Source: Desulfolinea sp964487745 (GTDB lineage Bacteria; Chloroflexota; Anaerolineae; Anaerolineales; Villigracilaceae). From it: a stretch of 64,000 bases of DNA. The notes below the pieces were generated by a model. The model had not been told where the DNA came from. It saw only the letters and a list, made by a program, of their open reading frames with translations, and searched no databases. The DNA lies in contig CAZASG010000008.1 in assembly GCA_964487745.1 (NCBI GenBank), forward strand, positions 46,655 to 110,654, given 5' to 3'. Numbering within the stretch: the first letter of the stretch is position 1; each line of letters opens with the position of its first letter. Shown here in pieces: positions 61,439 to 64,000 of the stretch. Made by a program: the position numbers and the translations under genes.

Positions 61439-62349
61439 AATATCTCATCATCGCCAACCCCACCAGTCGACGAGGGAAAAGTGCCGAGCAAATTCCGGTT
61501 ATAGAAGAAAAACTGCGCGAGCACGCTCTTGACTTTGACCTGATTCGTACCCAATGGGCTGGACACGCCATTCAACTCGCTTCGCAAGCTGCCAAAGATG
61601 GCTACGACGTGGTCATTGCAGCTGGAGGGGACGGCACGATCAACGAAGTCGTCAACGGGCTGATGCTCGCTCGCAAAACGCAGAAACACCAACCTGCGCT
61701 AGGGATCATCAGCATCGGCACAGGGAACGACCTGATCATCGCTCTGGGGCAAGAGCAAGGCGTAAACCCTGCCTGCAAATTGATCGCCGAGAACAAACGG
61801 CGCAAGATCGATATTGGCCATATCATTGCGGATGAAGTTCCTAAAGGGCGGTATTTTACCAATGGCATCGGGATCGGTTTTGATGCGGCGGGCGGCATTC
61901 TAGCCGAAAAGATCACCTGGCCGCGTGGGTTTCTCGCTTATTTGATCGCCGCGCTGCAAAATATATTCATCTACTACACAGCGCCAACCTTGAAGATCAA
62001 TATCGACGAAGAAGCCATCGAAATGCCATCGTTGCTGGTCTCCGTCATGAACGGAAAACGTGTAGGCGGCGGATTTCTGACTGCTCCGGACGCCATCATC
62101 GACGACGGTCTTTTCGACGTCTGCATCGCTGACGAAGTCAGTCGCCCGCGGATGCTTACGCTTTTGCCCTTATTCTTGAAAGGCACACAGATCCACGAAC
62201 CCGAAATTCAAATGAAACGCGCAAAAGGGCTTAAAATAACAGCCTTGGAAGGTTCCATGCCCATCCATACAGATGGCGAGATCATCTGCCTGAAAAGCAA
62301 AGAAGCAGAGATAAAAATACTCCCCCACGCGCTGGAGATACTTGGATAA
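61435..62349 (+). CDS. YegS/diacylglycerol kinase-family lipid kinase, copy 2
   Basis: 304 residues, homologous along its whole length to the protein just upstream: NPTSRRGKSAEQIP, AAGGDGTINEVVNGLM, SIGTGNDLI, GIGIGFDAAGGILAEK, GKRVGGGFLTAP. ATG overlaps the upstream stop (ATGA). A tandem duplication; the divergence suggests different lipid substrates. Confidence 0.93.
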   Translation: MKYLIIANPTSRRGKSAEQIPVIEEKLREHALDFDLIRTQWAGHAIQLASQAAKDGYDVVIAAGGDGTINEVVNGLMLARKTQKHQPALGIISIGTGNDLIIALGQEQGVNPACKLIAENKRRKIDIGHIIADEVPKGRYFTNGIGIGFDAAGGILAEKITWPRGFLAYLIAALQNIFIYYTAPTLKINIDEEAIEMPSLLVSVMNGKRVGGGFLTAPDAIIDDGLFDVCIADEVSRPRMLTLLPLFLKGTQIHEPEIQMKRAKGLKITALEGSMPIHTDGEIICLKSKEAEIKILPHALEILG

Positions 62350-62352
62350 TTT

Positions 62353-63033
62353 ATGATCGAACTAAGCTTTACACACCGCCTGATGACCGCACTCGTTAGA
62401 TTTGGGACAAATATTCTTTGCAAGATCGACAAAGCGGACTTGGACAAAGTCCCCAAAGAAGGGCCGCTCATCACATACGCCAACCACATCGTCTCTCTTG
62501 AAGTCCCGCTGATCTTTTCTCACCTGCAGCCCCGCCCCGTGACCGCAATGGCGAAAGCAGAATCATGGGATAACTGGTTTTATAATTGGCTCTTCGATGT
62601 CTGGGAACTGATCCCCGTCCGGCGCGGTGAAGCCGACATGGATGCCATGCGGCGCTCCATGAAAATCATCAAAGAAGGCAATATCTTTGGCATTTCCCCT
62701 GAAGGCACCCGTAGCCGTGATGGAAAATTGCTCCCTGCGCATCCTGGTATCGTACCCATCGCCTTAAAAACCGGCGCGCCGCTCATACCCGTGGCGCACT
62801 GGGGGGCAGAAAAGTTTGCTAAAAATTTCAAGCGTTTTCGCCGTACGGAATTCCACATTCGCGTTGGGAAAGCTTTTACTTTAGAGACAGGCGGTGAACG
62901 CGTCACCAAGCAAATGCGCCAGGAGATGGTTGACGAGATGATGATCGAGTTGGCGAAACTGATGCCTGAGAAATATCATGGCTATTACGCTGATAAGCTA
63001 GACAAAGAGCTGAAATATATTCGCTATCAATAA
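62353..63033 (+). CDS. PlsC-type lysophospholipid acyltransferase (HX4E variant)
   Basis: 226 residues. Block I reads YANHIVSLEVP, so the usual HX4D charge-relay Asp is Glu50. Block III ISPEGTRSRDG and block IV ALKTGAPLIPVAHWG are intact. Likely transfers an acyl chain to lysophosphatidic acid at the membrane. It starts 3 nt after the second lipid kinase, matching a phospholipid operon. Confidence 0.9.
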   Translation: MIELSFTHRLMTALVRFGTNILCKIDKADLDKVPKEGPLITYANHIVSLEVPLIFSHLQPRPVTAMAKAESWDNWFYNWLFDVWELIPVRRGEADMDAMRRSMKIIKEGNIFGISPEGTRSRDGKLLPAHPGIVPIALKTGAPLIPVAHWGAEKFAKNFKRFRRTEFHIRVGKAFTLETGGERVTKQMRQEMVDEMMIELAKLMPEKYHGYYADKLDKELKYIRYQ

Positions 63034-63053
63034 AAAACCCAAAGTAAAGGCTA

Positions 63054-63073
63054 AGACCTGCAAATGCAGGTCT
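63054..63073 (+). terminator. Terminator after plsC-like gene
   Basis: AGACCTGC/GCAGGTCT stem with a tight loop followed by TTTTT, 20 nt after the stop. Confidence 0.8.
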
Positions 63074-63169
63074 TTTTCTATTGTATTTCATATATAGAAA
63101 TGCTATCGTTTAAGTAGAGGGGTTTATCCGTTCATAATTGCTTTGCCAAAGGCAGGAAAGGAGCAAACG

Positions 63170-63472
63170 ATGACTGACTGGAATGAAATCATCGTAAACA
63201 TCCAACATGCCATGCAAGCTGTGGACAAAACACAACAGGCCAGCGAAAAACTCCGCACCGCACCCACACCCGAGCGCATCGACAAATTTCATCAAGAAGC
63301 CGAAGAACTCTGCAAACGTCTCACAGCGATGAGCGGCATGCTCAAAAAAGGCAGTGCGTTCCCGCTGGAAGAGCTCACCGAGCGCCTAAGTCACATCTTC
63401 AGCGGTGACCCTAAAACCTATCGCAAAACAGCGCAATACATCCGTAAAGAACCATCCAAAGAACCCCGCTAA
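63170..63472 (+). CDS. Small helical protein of unknown function
   Basis: 100 residues, soluble, helical, rich in Lys, Glu and Gln (IQHAMQAVDKTQQASEKL ... ELCKRLTAMSGML). No family recognised. ATG at 63170 chosen for AAAGGAG 7 nt upstream. Stop overlaps the stop of the convergent GNAT gene by 4 nt. Confidence 0.7.
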   Translation: MTDWNEIIVNIQHAMQAVDKTQQASEKLRTAPTPERIDKFHQEAEELCKRLTAMSGMLKKGSAFPLEELTERLSHIFSGDPKTYRKTAQYIRKEPSKEPR

Positions 63473-63900
63473 AATTCATAGAAATAAAGATTGGTCTGCC
63501 AGGATTTGAATCCCATTTTTTGATAGAGCCGATTGGCAGCTTCACGGCGCGGATTGGACGTAAGCATTACGCCCTTTCCGCCGAAACCTTCCGCCAAGCG
63601 GAGGGCTTCACGCGTCAACATTTTGCCGACACCACGTCCGCGGGCAGATTCGTCCACAACGATATCCTCGATGATCGCCCGCATCCCGGTCGGGACACGG
63701 AAGCAGATCAACGTGAGGGCGCCGACGATCTTTTCATCCGTGCTGTCATCACGCGCGATCAGAAGCGTGGTTGCACCGGCCGAGATCAATTCATCCAGCA
63801 TTTTTCGTGTGGGCGGTGTAACAGAAGAAAGCTGTGGGATCAGGCGCTGAAAGGCGTCGTAAATTTCATCAGTAAGTTTGGTTACGGGGGTGATCTTCAT
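63469..63900 (-). CDS. GNAT-family N-acetyltransferase
   Basis: 143 residues. Acetyl-CoA motif A is ESARGRGVGKMLTREALRLAE, preceded by the beta-4 strand AIIEDIVVD, with NRLYQKMGFKSW at the end. Substrate unknown. ATG at 63900 has GGA upstream; 14 codons earlier the frame is open with no ribosome site. Confidence 0.88.
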   Translation of the reverse strand: MKITPVTKLTDEIYDAFQRLIPQLSSVTPPTRKMLDELISAGATTLLIARDDSTDEKIVGALTLICFRVPTGMRAIIEDIVVDESARGRGVGKMLTREALRLAEGFGGKGVMLTSNPRREAANRLYQKMGFKSWQTNLYFYEF

Positions 63901-64000
63901 GTGTTTTCCATAATTTTGAGGGGTATAGCAATATTTTAGCATTGATAGCGGGAGTGCTCAAACCTGCACACATAAAAAGTCAATCAGATGGAAGGAGTAT
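63901..64000 (+). other. Right edge: leader of the next gene
   Basis: The last bases read GGAAGGAGTAT, a strong ribosome site, so a plus-strand gene most likely begins just outside the window. No coding region within. Confidence 0.45.

Overview
The window looks like a chromosomal segment of an aerobic or facultatively aerobic member of the Chloroflexota, most likely class Anaerolineae. This is inferred from the mix of genes: an A2-type caa3 oxidase, a half-CtaA/CtaB fusion, M29 and M32 peptidases, a type 2 IPP isomerase, a L25/Ctc protein with an acidic tail, and many T/P-linker lipoproteins. No 16S gene is present to confirm it. One tRNA gene (Asp, GTC) was found. No CRISPR array, rRNA, transposase or integrase was seen.

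Layout. 1-4589: the 3' part of a very large exported M28-type peptidase. 4648-12736: a respiratory block with heme A synthase (ctaA/COX15), then on the minus strand the caa3 oxidase operon (coxB with fused cytochrome c, coxA, a small subunit IV, coxC) and its assembly genes (SCO, a cupredoxin-like protein, SURF1, a half-CtaA/CtaB fusion). 13053-18385: a tetraheme lipoprotein made by a 933-bp tandem duplication, and a histidine kinase / response regulator / PQQ-propeller lipoprotein operon. 18494-33639: housekeeping genes, namely tRNA-Asp, acpP, type 2 IDI, L25/Ctc, a PucC-family carrier with hemG and hemH (heme for the oxidase), VanZ, a winged-helix protein, M29 aminopeptidase, a DedA + DUF368 pair (carrier-lipid recycling), a DsbA-cyclophilin fusion lipoprotein and a HExxH protein. 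33860-45646: Lrp regulator with tyrosine phenol-lyase, a MacAB-type exporter, a GltD-like oxidoreductase, AhpD-like protein, M32 carboxypeptidase, lipoprotein, SGNH hydrolase and class II aldolase.

45813-60482: a molybdenum hydroxylase (XDH family) cluster with the YqeB and YqeC-MocA accessory proteins of selenium-dependent molybdenum hydroxylases. It is interrupted twice by AT-rich, probably acquired DNA. The first insert (about 50800-53340) sits inside an alpha/beta hydrolase gene whose N- and C-terminal stubs survive on both sides. It carries a two-gene cassette: a two-TM protein of unknown function plus a SAM-methyltransferase-like protein. The second insert (about 55240-58950) carries a 1191-residue YobI/KAP-like P-loop NTPase and abuts a stub that resembles the start of an S10 peptidase. 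These are the best candidates for undescribed (possibly defence) systems. 60521-63900: two tandem YegS-type lipid kinases, a PlsC acyltransferase, a small unknown protein and a GNAT acetyltransferase.

The window is also rich in palindromic repeats: a TGCRNCGCAC-type family, a GTCATTGCGA element, a GC-rich palindrome, and a pair of AGGTGACAGTCACT hairpins around two genes. One repeat, intergenic at 22602-22687, has a related copy in frame inside the MocA domain near 60134-60176.
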